The notes below the pieces were generated by a model. The model saw only the letters and a list, made by a program, of their open reading frames with translations. It searched no databases and was not told the origin of the DNA. Shown here one piece after another: positions 8,231-15,325 of a DNA stretch of 64,000 nt. The DNA is taken from NCBI GenBank assembly GCA_000403275.2, contig KE159598.1, positions 1,287,722 to 1,351,721 of the forward strand, in the 5' to 3' direction. The first letter of the stretch is position 1. Each line of letters starts with the position of its first letter. Both the position numbers and the translations under genes were made by a program. This stretch comes from Lachnospiraceae bacterium 28-4. GTDB lineage: Bacteria; Bacillota; Clostridia; Lachnospirales; Lachnospiraceae.

Positions 8231-8259
8231 AATCAGAACGCGCCTGGCGCGCTTTGATT
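8231..8259 (-). terminator. Hairpin after the 8274-8792 gene
   Basis: The arms aatcagaacgcgcc and ggcgcgctttgatt form a long GC-rich stem with one-base loop. There is little T run. It may end the upstream operon, or be part of the oriT region that originally lay before the relaxase gene. Confidence 0.45.
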
Positions 8260-8273
8260 CTGGAACAGGCTTT

Positions 8274-8792
8274 TTATCGTTCCTGCTGTCGGGGCTTCTT
8301 GTCAGGATAGAGCTTTCCGTCAACAACGGCGGCATGGCTTTTTATTTTGATTTCTCCCTCCTGCTCGCTGCGCTTTGCGTTCCTGTAGCCTTCATCGGAG
8401 AGATAAAAGCGGAACCGCTCCCCTTTAAAGCCAACAAAGCATTGTTTCTGTACTTCCACCATAATCATGTGGCGGGTTTCCGGGCGGAACCGTTCTTTTC
8501 CTGACAGGTCATGCCCCTGTAAAATCTGTTCCTGTGCTTTTGCCGCCGCAAGCCGCTGACGGATAGAATTGTTGTTTTGTTCTGTCGGGAACTGTGCTTT
8601 TACACTGGCAATAAACTGGCTGCACTCTGGTTCTGGTATTCGTTCCAGTCTTCGGATGGCGTTCTCCATGATTAACTTTGTCATTAAATCCGCTGTTACC
8701 GATACGATTTCTTTTATGCCTGCAAGAGTTTCCGCCTTGGTCGGTGCGGCATTTTGGCAAATAACATTCAGCTCATTTTTTGAAAATTTCAT
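8274..8792 (-). CDS. Conserved mobile-element protein of unknown function
   Basis: 172 residues from ATG 8792, with GGAGG upstream; its ATGA overlaps the DUF3847 gene's stop. The protein is soluble and charged, with an N-terminal helical part (about 1-70) and a C-terminal mixed part. I have seen similar proteins next to DUF3847 in clostridial mobilisable elements (possibly the DUF6103 group) but cannot confirm the family. It is the last gene of a RepA-DUF3847 operon and probably originally stood next to the relaxase before the RIT and the cassette inserted. Confidence 0.75.
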   Translation of the reverse strand: MKFSKNELNVICQNAAPTKAETLAGIKEIVSVTADLMTKLIMENAIRRLERIPEPECSQFIASVKAQFPTEQNNNSIRQRLAAAKAQEQILQGHDLSGKERFRPETRHMIMVEVQKQCFVGFKGERFRFYLSDEGYRNAKRSEQEGEIKIKSHAAVVDGKLYPDKKPRQQER

Positions 8793-9082
8793 TTCATATC
8801 CTCCTTCTGGTTTTCTGCAAGAACCTGTTCCAAAAGACATTTGGTGTCGCTCCGGTGGAACAATACTTTTAAAATGGTGCTGACCTGTTCATCCGTCACG
8901 GCTTCCGGGTGGGGGAGATGGCTTTCCAGCATTGCCCCTCTGGTGCAGAGCCGGTGCGTCCGTTCCTTCCGGTTCAGGGTCTTTATCTGGTGTTCCAGCA
9001 TTTTCTCCTTATGCTGCGCCCGCCGCAGCCTTGCTTCGGTCTTTTCAATTTCCTGATTCAGTTTTTCCAGCTTTTCATTCAT
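8789..9082 (-). CDS. DUF3847 coiled-coil protein
   Basis: 97 residues from MNEKLEKL at 9082. The first half is a coiled coil (EKLNQEIEKTEARLRRAQHK), followed by the RKERTHRLCTRGAMLE segment characteristic of DUF3847 proteins of conjugative and mobilisable elements. Function is unknown; the position between initiator and relaxase genes suggests a role in relaxosome or replication. It overlaps both neighbours (8 bp upstream, 4 bp downstream). Confidence 0.82.
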   Translation of the reverse strand: MNEKLEKLNQEIEKTEARLRRAQHKEKMLEHQIKTLNRKERTHRLCTRGAMLESHLPHPEAVTDEQVSTILKVLFHRSDTKCLLEQVLAENQKEDMK

Positions 9083-9413
9083 GGGCGGTGTCCTCCTTCG
9101 GGAGCAGGATATACATATGGCTGACCTCCCCGATTCCCTGACGGACACGCATAATCATCCCGGCCTGTTCCAGCTCGTTCAGGGAACGCTTGCAGGTCTG
9201 GGGGCTTCGGGAGAGTGCCGCCGCTATCTCCATGACGGGGAAGCGGATAAACAGAATCCCGTTGCAGTCCTCGGTTCCCCTTATCAGGATTTCATCCAGC
9301 AGGCGTGCATACATGACTTTTGCTGTATTGCTGACCGGAAGCCGGAGCATTGCCTTTGGGAGCGGCATACAGGGCGGCAGGGGCGTACTGGCTATCATAA
9401 ATTCACAATTCAT
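9075..9413 (-). CDS. Small RepA-like winged-helix initiator
   Basis: 112 residues from ATG 9413 (AAGGAGG 10 bases upstream). The segment KVMYARLLDEILIRG followed by PVMEIAAALSRSPQTCKRSLNELEQAGMI is a winged helix like those of replication initiator A proteins, but much shorter than the RepA encoded at 25,053-26,006. The frame continues upstream to 9593 only because an upstream gene has lost a base, so the longer reading is an artefact. Likely an element-encoded replication or copy-control protein. Confidence 0.75.
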   Translation of the reverse strand: MNCEFMIASTPLPPCMPLPKAMLRLPVSNTAKVMYARLLDEILIRGTEDCNGILFIRFPVMEIAAALSRSPQTCKRSLNELEQAGMIMRVRQGIGEVSHMYILLPKEDTAHE

Positions 9414-9593
9414 TGGATGGTGTCCTCCTTTTGGCTCGTTTGGATTGGTAGCGGGGGCAGTCGATAATGACAGCCCGGAAACTCTGCTTACATTCATGCT
9501 GGCATTTCCGGCAGAGTTCATTGTAGCTTCTGCGCCCCGGTCGTTCAGGAAGAAAGCAAGCTCTTTCTTCAACTTCTTTGACATTCTCGGCAT
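9403..9593 (-). pseudogene. Small Cys-rich mobile-element protein, frameshifted
   Basis: It starts MPRMSKKLKKELAFFLNDRG from ATG 9593 (GGAGG upstream). The conserved remainder (RRSYNELCRKCQHECKQSF ... IIDCPRY, four Cys) is in the next frame and ends at TGA 9403. One base is missing in the G run at about 9532-9540. With it restored the product would be about 63 residues, a probable zinc-binding protein conserved in such elements. The downstream RepA-like start lies within its end. A sequencing error is possible. Confidence 0.7.
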
Positions 9594-9607
9594 GGTGCCT
9601 CCTTCAT

Positions 9608-9655
9608 AGAAAAACCGCCCGATTCAGCAAGTACAGCCGGAATGGGCGGGCAGTG
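9608..9655. terminator. Hairpin with T runs on both strands
   Basis: The arms ccgccc (9615-9620) and gggcgg (9644-9649), extended by gattc/gaat, have a T run after them on the minus strand (A at 9610-9614) and another on the plus strand after a short gap. It lies just before the RepA operon and may be an attenuator. Confidence 0.55.
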
Positions 9656-10246
9656 GTTTTTTATGTATCGTTTCGGGGCGATTTTCAGGGGAAATACAGC
9701 CGCAGAGCCGCCCCAAAATCCCCCTTGGTATTACTGGCAGGGCAGACTATGCCCTGTGAGATTGTTGTGTTTCGGTATCGTTTCGGTGTTCATTTTTGCC
9801 GGTTCTTTCTGCTGTCGTTCCTGCCCCCGTCTTTGGCGGCGTTTCGCTCTCCTTGGTACGCTCGTTGCGGTCAGGGTTCCTCCGTTTCCCTGCCGGAAGT
9901 CGTTGCGTTACATCGCCGGGGAGCATATCCCATACAGGCCGGTCATTCGATTGGAATAATCCATCGATGAACTGCCTATATCATATGACATTTTTGTACC
10001 ATGCGCCGTATGTCCACGAATCAGGAATGAAGCCCAAAATCTAAAAAATTCCACGATTGCGGAAAAGGCTTTCTGCTGGACGGGTGCAAAAATCAGATGT
10101 GCATTTTGCACTTCTGAAAATCCGGGCAAATCAAAAGCGCATTTTGCGCCTTTGAAAAGAATCACAAAGGGAAATGCGCCCTGCATGGATATGTGGTACA
10201 ATGGGGATGGCGGCAAAAGCTGGCCGCGGGGAAGGAGCAGGAAGTT
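9656..10246. other. Non-coding region with direct repeats, candidate origin or control region
   Basis: About 590 bases between the divergent RepA-like operon and an XRE regulator hold no gene I can support. They contain two exact 12-bp repeats gtatcgtttcgg (9665-9676, 9775-9786), a GC-rich middle, and an AT-rich part from about 9,950. Two 22-bp near-identical repeats follow (10,099-10,158). The layout of initiator, repeats and AT-rich stretch would fit an origin, but this is inference. Confidence 0.4.
10099..10158. repeat. Paired 22-bp repeats with internal palindromes (operator candidate)
   Basis: Copy 1 (10099-10120) has gtgcattttgcac followed by ttctgaaaa; copy 2 (10137-10158) has gcgcattttgcgc followed by ctttgaaaa. 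Each 13-mer is itself a palindrome and starts are 38 bp apart. They lie about 40-100 bases before an extended -10 (tggtacaat, 10194-10202) of the downstream XRE gene, so they may bind that regulator. Confidence 0.6.
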
Positions 10247-11056
10247 ATGAAACAGGGGATAACGGTTCAGGAACGGTTAAAGGATTTAAGGACGGAGCGG
10301 CATTTAAAATTAGAGGAACTGGCGGCGGCTACGGGGATTTCCAAATCAGCCTTGGGAAGCTATGAGAATGACGAACTAAAGGAAATCAGCCACAAAAACC
10401 TTGTGGAGCTGGCAAAATTTTACGGTGTGTCAACGGATTACCTGCTCTGCCTGACAGAGAACCGGAACCATCCGGGCATGGAACTTACGGAGCTGCATTT
10501 GAGTGACAGCATGGTGGAGCTGTTGAAAAGCGGGCGTATCAACAACCGGCTGCTGTGTGAGATTGCCACACATGAGGACTTTGTTACCCTGATGACGGAC
10601 ACGGAGATTTATGTAGATGGTGTGGCAACCGCCCACTTCCAAAACTTCAACAGCCTTCTGGAAGTCCTGCGGGGGCAAGTCCTTTCCCAATATCAGCCGG
10701 TGGAGGAAGATGCTGCGTTAAAGGCGTTGGAAACCATGCAGGTACAGGAAGAAGATTATTTCTGTCAGGTCACGCACCGGACTTGGGACACTATCCTCCA
10801 TGCCATAAGGGAAGCGCACAAGAATGATACGGACAGTGCGCCGGACGGCTCCAATGGCATGAAGCTAATCAAGGACGCAAAGAAGGCGCTGGCCGTGCCG
10901 GGTTCCTATCTGGATGTGTTCACTGCCCTGATGTGTACGCAGCTACAAATCCGGTATGAGAAGCTGTCGGAGCAGGAGCGCACGGTTTTGAAGAATGTTA
11001 TGAAGAAAACTCCGGCATATAAGGATTCCCCGTTGAGCAGGATGAAGCGGAGATAA
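10247..11056 (+). CDS. XRE-family transcriptional regulator with large C-terminal domain
   Basis: 269 residues from ATG 10247 (AGGA just upstream; the earlier start at 10193 overlaps the promoter). XRE helix-turn-helix at about 8-62 (LKLEELAAATGISKSALGSYEND). The ~200-residue C-terminal part is soluble and not recognised. It is transcribed away from the RepA operon and is probably the master regulator of the element, acting on the paired palindromic repeats upstream. A terminator follows directly. Confidence 0.85.
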   Translation: MKQGITVQERLKDLRTERHLKLEELAAATGISKSALGSYENDELKEISHKNLVELAKFYGVSTDYLLCLTENRNHPGMELTELHLSDSMVELLKSGRINNRLLCEIATHEDFVTLMTDTEIYVDGVATAHFQNFNSLLEVLRGQVLSQYQPVEEDAALKALETMQVQEEDYFCQVTHRTWDTILHAIREAHKNDTDSAPDGSNGMKLIKDAKKALAVPGSYLDVFTALMCTQLQIRYEKLSEQERTVLKNVMKKTPAYKDSPLSRMKRR

Positions 11057-11060
11057 GGAA

Positions 11061-11098
11061 ATGCCGTTGCTTGGGATTTTTCCATGCAACGGCATTTT
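11061..11098 (+). terminator. Terminator after XRE gene
   Basis: Perfect 10-bp arms atgccgttgc and gcaacggcat with a 15-base loop, followed by a short T run, 4 bases past the stop codon. Confidence 0.75.
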
Positions 11099-11159
11099 GG
11101 GTGGTTCTTATTCAATTTTTAAGCGCACAAACTGAAATTTCTGTGTCAGACAAAACGTT

Positions 11160-11534
11160 TTAATCTGACATATTATAAACAACAATCTTATAATCTCCAA
11201 TAAAATTACTACATTTGGCAGCTAAAGTATATGTATCTGAACGCTCCAAAGTGAAAAAAGTTTCTAACGCTTTTGCGCTGTCTAATGTATATACTTCATT
11301 TCCAACTGAATCATATAAGACCATATCTAAATTCCCGCTTATAATATCAGACTTGAATGAAAACTTTATTCTATCGCCTGCTTCCCCCGAAAACGAAATA
11401 TCAGAAGTTGTAGTTATTTGCTCTGAATAACTTTTGCTCATATTGCCTAATACTTTGGGGCTGGTTATTAGATGGATACTTATTGCGCTGACTACTACAA
11501 TGATTATAACGATTATAAAACTTGTCTTTTTCAT
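11160..11534 (-). CDS. Membrane-anchored exported protein of unknown function
   Basis: 124 residues from the MKKTSF start at 11534 (AGGGAAC upstream). One hydrophobic N-terminal helix (FIIVIIIVVVSAISIHLI) acts as signal anchor; the outside part is a small beta-rich domain (ISFSGEAGDRIKFSF, MVLYDSVGNEVYTL). AT-rich against its neighbours and not recognised. It is a likely cargo gene of the element. Confidence 0.65.
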   Translation of the reverse strand: MKKTSFIIVIIIVVVSAISIHLITSPKVLGNMSKSYSEQITTTSDISFSGEAGDRIKFSFKSDIISGNLDMVLYDSVGNEVYTLDSAKALETFFTLERSDTYTLAAKCSNFIGDYKIVVYNMSD

Positions 11535-11637
11535 CCCAATGTTCCCTTTCAAATTCTGATTTGTCAATAGCTCCATTATACCGCAGTCACTTTCCAGAGG
11601 GAATAGATTTTCCGAAAAAATCATTGTGTCATAAACA

Positions 11638-11826
11638 TTATTCTGTTGAATCTGCTCTTGTTCCGTTTTTTGTGATGATAAGTTGCTCCTGCTGGCATTT
11701 CACGGTGATTTTGTCCCCTGCGGAAAATCCAGCCTGTTCCAGCCACTTACCTTGTAAAAGAATCTGCGGCGGAGATTGCTTGTAATTGCCACGTCCATAG
11801 CATACGGTCAGTTTGCGGTCGTCCAT
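11638..11826 (-). CDS. SymE-like AbrB-fold protein
   Basis: 62 residues from ATG 11826 (AAAGGAGG upstream). The sequence TVCYGRGN...ILLQGKWLEQAGFSAGDKITV matches the SymE family (AbrB-like swapped-hairpin fold; SymE of E. coli is an SOS-induced toxin). In mobile elements such proteins are common and their role is uncertain. The start overlaps the upstream small gene by 19 bp. A second SymE-like gene is in the conjugative element at 28,280. Confidence 0.8.
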   Translation of the reverse strand: MDDRKLTVCYGRGNYKQSPPQILLQGKWLEQAGFSAGDKITVKCQQEQLIITKNGTRADSTE

Positions 11827-11996
11827 CCGTCCTCCTTTCTCGCCGCCTGTCGGCATACGATTTCAAATACATTCCCATCCTCCGTCCTGACAGTAAGAAG
11901 GCTGTTCTGCTCGTCTGCGTTCAGGTCAGCAATCCCCATCCCCTCACTGTCGTTCAGTAAATCAAAAAGCCTGTCCCTAAAATAGTTCAGTTCCAT
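11808..11996 (-). CDS. Small acidic protein of unknown function
   Basis: 62 residues from MELNYFRDRLFDLLND at 11996 (AAAGGGG upstream). Acidic, no membrane segment, with CRQAARKEDGW near the end. It is translationally coupled to the SymE-like gene by overlap and driven by a clear promoter at 12037-12065. It might be a partner of SymE; the function is unknown. Confidence 0.7.
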   Translation of the reverse strand: MELNYFRDRLFDLLNDSEGMGIADLNADEQNSLLTVRTEDGNVFEIVCRQAARKEDGWTTAN

Positions 11997-12036
11997 TCTG
12001 TTGTCCCCTTTCATAATTTGTTGCCTATTAGCTAAT

Positions 12037-12065
12037 ATTATATAGTCTTTTAGAATCTGTTGCAA
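12037..12065 (-). promoter_or_regulatory. Promoter of the small protein-SymE operon
   Basis: On the minus strand, -35 TTGCAA (12060-12065), 17-base spacer, -10 TATAAT (12037-12042), in an AT-rich stretch about 40 bases upstream of the ATG at 11996. Near-consensus. Confidence 0.8.
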
Positions 12066-12133
12066 TCCCTAAGTGTGATGTAGTCTAAAAGTGTACAAAA
12101 TAAATGCTGATAGCTTATGAAATGGGTGGCATT

Positions 12134-12460
12134 ATGGAAGGTAAAGGATTAGGCAAACGTATCAACATGGTGAGGAAAGACCGGGGATTTACGGCGGACA
12201 GGCTCTCGGAGCTGTGCAATATCAACGCAACTTACCTCCGGCAGATTGAAGGCGGGATAAAGGTTCCCAGCCTGCCCGTATTTATCAATATCTGCAACGC
12301 ACTGAAAATCTCCCCTGATTATCTTCTGCGGGATGCGCTGGAAGATAATGAGGTCAGCAAGATACGGGAGCTGGCAGAGCTGTGGGAAAGCACGTCGCCC
12401 AGCCAGCAGGAAATCGCCGTTGCCATGATTCGTGCGGTATTGGAGCGTAAGGAAGGTTAG
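12134..12460 (+). CDS. XRE-family regulator
   Basis: 108 residues from the ATG at 12134; starts at 12104 or 12122 cannot be excluded. Helix-turn-helix at about residues 8-62 (FTADRLSELCNINATYLRQIEGG), then a short helical tail. It is divergent from the SymE operon and convergent with tnpV, so it may repress the shared promoter region. Confidence 0.82.
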   Translation: MEGKGLGKRINMVRKDRGFTADRLSELCNINATYLRQIEGGIKVPSLPVFINICNALKISPDYLLRDALEDNEVSKIRELAELWESTSPSQQEIAVAMIRAVLERKEG

Positions 12461-12463
12461 AAA

Positions 12464-12490
12464 GACCAGCCGGGTGTCGGCTGGCCTTTC
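12464..12490 (+). terminator. Hairpin between convergent XRE and tnpV genes
   Basis: The arms ccagccg (12466-12472) and cggctgg (12478-12484) with a five-base loop, then ccttt. It lies 5 bases after the XRE stop and can serve both directions weakly. Confidence 0.55.
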
Positions 12491-12499
12491 CATGTCCAA

Positions 12500-12877
12500 T
12501 CAAATATAAATCAGTTCGCTGTTTATGATTTCCTCTGCCCGGTTGCGGATATTGTTCATTCGCCCCACCCATTCAAGTTGGTTCCGGGCTTTCAGTTCCT
12601 CAGTCACTCCTTCGGCGGCTTTCATCTGCTCAATGATTAAGTCAAGCCGTTCTTCCGCCTGCTCGTTCAGGTCGGCAAGGTATGTCCATAATGTCCCGGT
12701 CAAAATAAGGGAACTATAGCGTGCCGGATGCTCCTGTTTGAGATATTCCTGGTGCAGCCGCCCATAGCGTCCGATGGGGCGGTTTTCTTCCGGCAGCTTC
12801 AAGTCCGGGATATAGTAATCGCCTATCAGAATATAATCAATGCCGTTCTCTGTGATTCTTTCTTTCAGTTTTTCCAT
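12500..12877 (-). CDS. tnpV: TnpV family transposon protein
   Basis: 125 residues from MEKLKERITENGIDY at 12877. It matches the TnpV proteins of Tn4451-like and related clostridial elements (IGDYYIPDLKLPEENRPIGR, LNEQAEERLD). The molecular function is unknown. Its start lies inside the end of the upstream XRE gene (41-bp overlap), so the two are co-translated from the promoter at 13,151-13,179. Confidence 0.88.
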   Translation of the reverse strand: MEKLKERITENGIDYILIGDYYIPDLKLPEENRPIGRYGRLHQEYLKQEHPARYSSLILTGTLWTYLADLNEQAEERLDLIIEQMKAAEGVTEELKARNQLEWVGRMNNIRNRAEEIINSELIYI

Positions 12878-13109
12878 TATCGTTCCCTCCTGTGGCGGAA
12901 GGCTCGTCACTGGCCAGCTCAATCACGTCCATAATGCCACAATCCAGTGTTTCGCAAATACGGGCAAGTGTGTCCATGCTGATATGTTTCCCTTCTTTGC
13001 CCATGTTGGCAATCATATTTGTGGTCAGGCCAGCGGCAAGCCTTAAATCCTCTTTCCTCATGTTGCGCTCTATCAGTGTGTGCCAGAGCGGTTTGTAGCT
13101 GATGTGCAT
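12837..13109 (-). CDS. Small XRE-family regulator upstream of tnpV
   Basis: 90 residues from ATG 13109 (AGGGAG upstream). A compact helix-turn-helix fills residues 5-70 (MRKEDLRLAAGLTTNMIANMGKEG, split by my reading into two helices), resembling the YozG-type Cro/C1 group. It is the first gene past the inferred right end of the mobilisable element, a typical place for a regulator of excision. Confidence 0.8.
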   Translation of the reverse strand: MHISYKPLWHTLIERNMRKEDLRLAAGLTTNMIANMGKEGKHISMDTLARICETLDCGIMDVIELASDEPSATGGNDNGKTERKNHRERH

Positions 13110-13136
13110 TTTTCTCCCTGCCTTTCTGCCCCGGAT

Positions 13137-13179
13137 GGGCGTTTAAACCCATTATATCAGGATTCTTGCTAACTCACAA
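13137..13179 (-). promoter_or_regulatory. Promoter and possible operator of XRE-tnpV operon
   Basis: On the minus strand, -35 TTGTGA (13174-13179), 17-base spacer, -10 TATAAT (13151-13156). Just downstream is a near-palindrome around gtttaaac (13141-13148), placed where a repressor would block initiation. Confidence 0.75.
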
Positions 13180-13244
13180 ATATTTCTTGACGGTATCGCC
13201 GGTTCCGTCTGGATTGTGCTTTTCCTTTCCTCTTTTGATTACAT

Positions 13245-13294
13245 CTAATTAGCCATGACCTGCTTCATGCCCTGTGATTTTGCACCAGATTGCG
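13245..13294 (-). pseudogene. maff2, second exon, truncated
   Basis: After intron removal the frame continues PQSGAKSQGMKQVMA and then hits N-stop (TAG 13245-13247). Known Maff2 proteins carry about 20 further hydrophobic residues after this point, so the gene has lost its 3' part here. The break coincides with the start of the mobilisable element. The missing end may lie at that element's other side. Confidence 0.75.
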
Positions 13295-13341
13295 ATAGGT
13301 AAGCCTACAGTTTCAAATGTTTCCGGCTTTTCCCCCGCTTA

Positions 13342-13375
13342 GCACCGTGCATGCGGCTTTCACCGCACACGGCGC
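13342..13375 (-). ncRNA. Group II intron domain V
   Basis: A 34-nt hairpin on the minus strand, GCGCCGTGTGCGG-TGAA-... with apical GTGAAAGC loop and mirrored arm ending CACGGTGC, the catalytic core shape of group II introns. Domain VI follows to the 3' end with the branch region near CTTACC. Confidence 0.88.
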
Positions 13376-13444
13376 CCCATCGAATTTAGAAATTGTACAT
13401 TTTAAACATAACTTACACACTTCGTTACAGCATTAAAAGATTGG

Positions 13445-15325
13445 TTATGCGATTACAGGCGTTCCCGCCAGTTTTCGCAGTTTATTCAGTTTTTCCAGTT
13501 GCTTTTTGTTCAGTTGGAGTTCCTTTAGGTACTTCCGGATTGTTTCTTCCAAGGTGGCATGGATTAAGATATGTACTGCTTCGGTTACAAGAACAAGGTT
13601 GCTGTATTCATCTGTACCGCCGTTTTCAAGCGGTTCTTTATGGTGGCAGCGAATGTCATAAGGCATAAGGTCAGCGCCAGTTATGGCGCACCTCCCATAT
13701 TGAGCCGCAAACAGAGAAATCCGGTTGTCTGCAAACTCAATCGTTTTGTCCAGCACAGGGTTTTGCATGAGCCATATCATCGTATCGGTATTGATACCAA
13801 GATTTTTATGGATTTCTGCCCGTCCCTCCGGCGTGTACCGATTGACGGTTTTCTTTTTGTGCTGGGCGTTTCTTGTTTGGACATATCCCATTGGAATGAG
13901 AGGGTGTCCGTTCAAAAACCTTAGCTGTTTACTTTTTCCATACCGTTCCTTAATGAATCCACGTTCCAGTTTTCCTTTTGGTGTCAATTCCCGGAGCCTG
14001 TTTGCCATTTGCAGTTTCAGCCCATAGGACAGCTTTGGAAAATCTACGCTGATGTGTGTTGCCAGACGGTAATAGTTATGCAGTCCGGCAACCACGGAAT
14101 TGTATTGCTGAATGGCGATGTACTGCGCCCGGTTATCTGCCGGATTCTGTATCGCCCGGATAGCGGCAGATATTTTTCCCTTTGCCTGCTTTATGGCTTT
14201 ATCACTCATGTGTGAACAGACCACGTATTTTTTCCCTTTGGGGTAGACTTTCATCTTGAATCCCAAAAACTCCGAATACCGCTGTTTTAGATTGATGACT
14301 TTAGACTTTTCCGGGCTGATTTCCAGTCCGAGCCGGTCTTTTAGCCATAGCCGCGTTGCTTCAAACGCCTTTTCAGCGTCCTGCCGACTCCGGCAAAAGA
14401 TTTTGAAGTCGTCAGCGTACCTCACGATGTACATTTCTTTGAGTCTGCTCCGCCTGAGCGCCCGGTAGGTGTGACTTTTAATATCTGTACCATGGGCGTT
14501 CTGCCGGGTTTTGTACTCGTAATGGGTAGGCATTTCCTCCCACTGGGAAGTCACCCACCAGTCAAGCTCGTTCAGTACTATGTTGGAGAGCAGTGGCGAC
14601 AAAATGCCGCCCTGCGGCGTTCCTTTGGTCGGAGTTGTTCTCGTTCCGTCCGGAAGCACCACCTGTGCCTTTAACATATGCTTGACGATACACAGCAGCT
14701 TTTTATCCCGGATACCCATTTCCCACATCTGCCTTATCAGCTTCCCGTGGTTTACATTGTCAAAGAAGCCTTGAATGTCAATATCCACCGCATAATGAAG
14801 GTGCTGTATCTGCATGAGCCGACAGCATTGTGCTATGGCGTGTTCCGTAGAGCGGTTTGGGCGGAAGCCGTTGGAACGCTCATGGAACTTTGCTTCACAG
14901 ATTGGTTCAAGCACTTGTAAAATACATTGCTGCACTATGCGGTCAACAATTGTAGGAATCCCCAGCGGTCTTGTTTTTCCGTTGGGTTTGGGGATTTCCA
15001 CCCGTTTCACCGGGCGGGGAGTGTACCAACTGAACTGTTTTTGAATAAGCCGGACGTATTGTTCCTCACGAAGTGCGGCAAGGTCTTTGATTGTCCGCTT
15101 ATCCACGCCGGGAGTACCGCTTCCTTTGTTGCCCTTAATTGTCCGATATGCCAGTTTGATGTTTTCCTCACTTGCAATCAGGCGCATGAGGTTCTGAAAG
15201 GTCTTGCCGTTCAGGCTGTCAGCATACAGACTGTCAAAGATGCTTTGCAGGTCGTAATACTCCGTATAGCGGATTTTGCTTTGTTTTGGTTTGCGCTTTT
15301 GCTGCTCCGAAGTCAACACAGGCAC
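13445..15325 (-). CDS. ltrA: Group II intron reverse transcriptase/maturase with HNH endonuclease
   Basis: 626 residues. The N-terminal RT0-RT7 region ends with the catalytic VRYADDFKIF motif; RT features such as GTPQGGILSPLLSNI are intact. A maturase (X) domain follows, then a C-terminal HNH endonuclease (CAITG ... CHHKEPLENGG ... NLVLV). Start GTG 15325 is uncertain, with GGGGTGG close by; no ATG is near. The protein helps splicing and carries out target-primed reverse transcription. Full length and no frameshift, so probably functional. Confidence 0.93.
   Translation of the reverse strand: MPVLTSEQQKRKPKQSKIRYTEYYDLQSIFDSLYADSLNGKTFQNLMRLIASEENIKLAYRTIKGNKGSGTPGVDKRTIKDLAALREEQYVRLIQKQFSWYTPRPVKRVEIPKPNGKTRPLGIPTIVDRIVQQCILQVLEPICEAKFHERSNGFRPNRSTEHAIAQCCRLMQIQHLHYAVDIDIQGFFDNVNHGKLIRQMWEMGIRDKKLLCIVKHMLKAQVVLPDGTRTTPTKGTPQGGILSPLLSNIVLNELDWWVTSQWEEMPTHYEYKTRQNAHGTDIKSHTYRALRRSRLKEMYIVRYADDFKIFCRSRQDAEKAFEATRLWLKDRLGLEISPEKSKVINLKQRYSEFLGFKMKVYPKGKKYVVCSHMSDKAIKQAKGKISAAIRAIQNPADNRAQYIAIQQYNSVVAGLHNYYRLATHISVDFPKLSYGLKLQMANRLRELTPKGKLERGFIKERYGKSKQLRFLNGHPLIPMGYVQTRNAQHKKKTVNRYTPEGRAEIHKNLGINTDTMIWLMQNPVLDKTIEFADNRISLFAAQYGRCAITGADLMPYDIRCHHKEPLENGGTDEYSNLVLVTEAVHILIHATLEETIRKYLKELQLNKKQLEKLNKLRKLAGTPVIA

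Larger units (their letters stand above)
1..13244. mobile_element. Mobilisable element, right part (left end outside window)
   Basis: This stretch carries a mobilisation and replication gene set: VapE, CHC2 primase, MobA/MobL relaxase, DUF3847, a RepA-like initiator, SymE, XRE regulators and TnpV. No mating-pore genes are visible, which fits an element mobilised by a helper. Its right boundary is inferred at about 13,245-13,250, where the maff2 coding sequence of the neighbouring conjugative element loses its usual continuation. TnpV is known from Tn4451-type elements moved by large serine recombinases, so a serine recombinase may lie to the left of the window; none is visible here. A RIT element and an AT-rich two-gene cassette sit inside. 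The alternative is a deletion fusion of two elements rather than an insertion. Confidence 0.65.
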
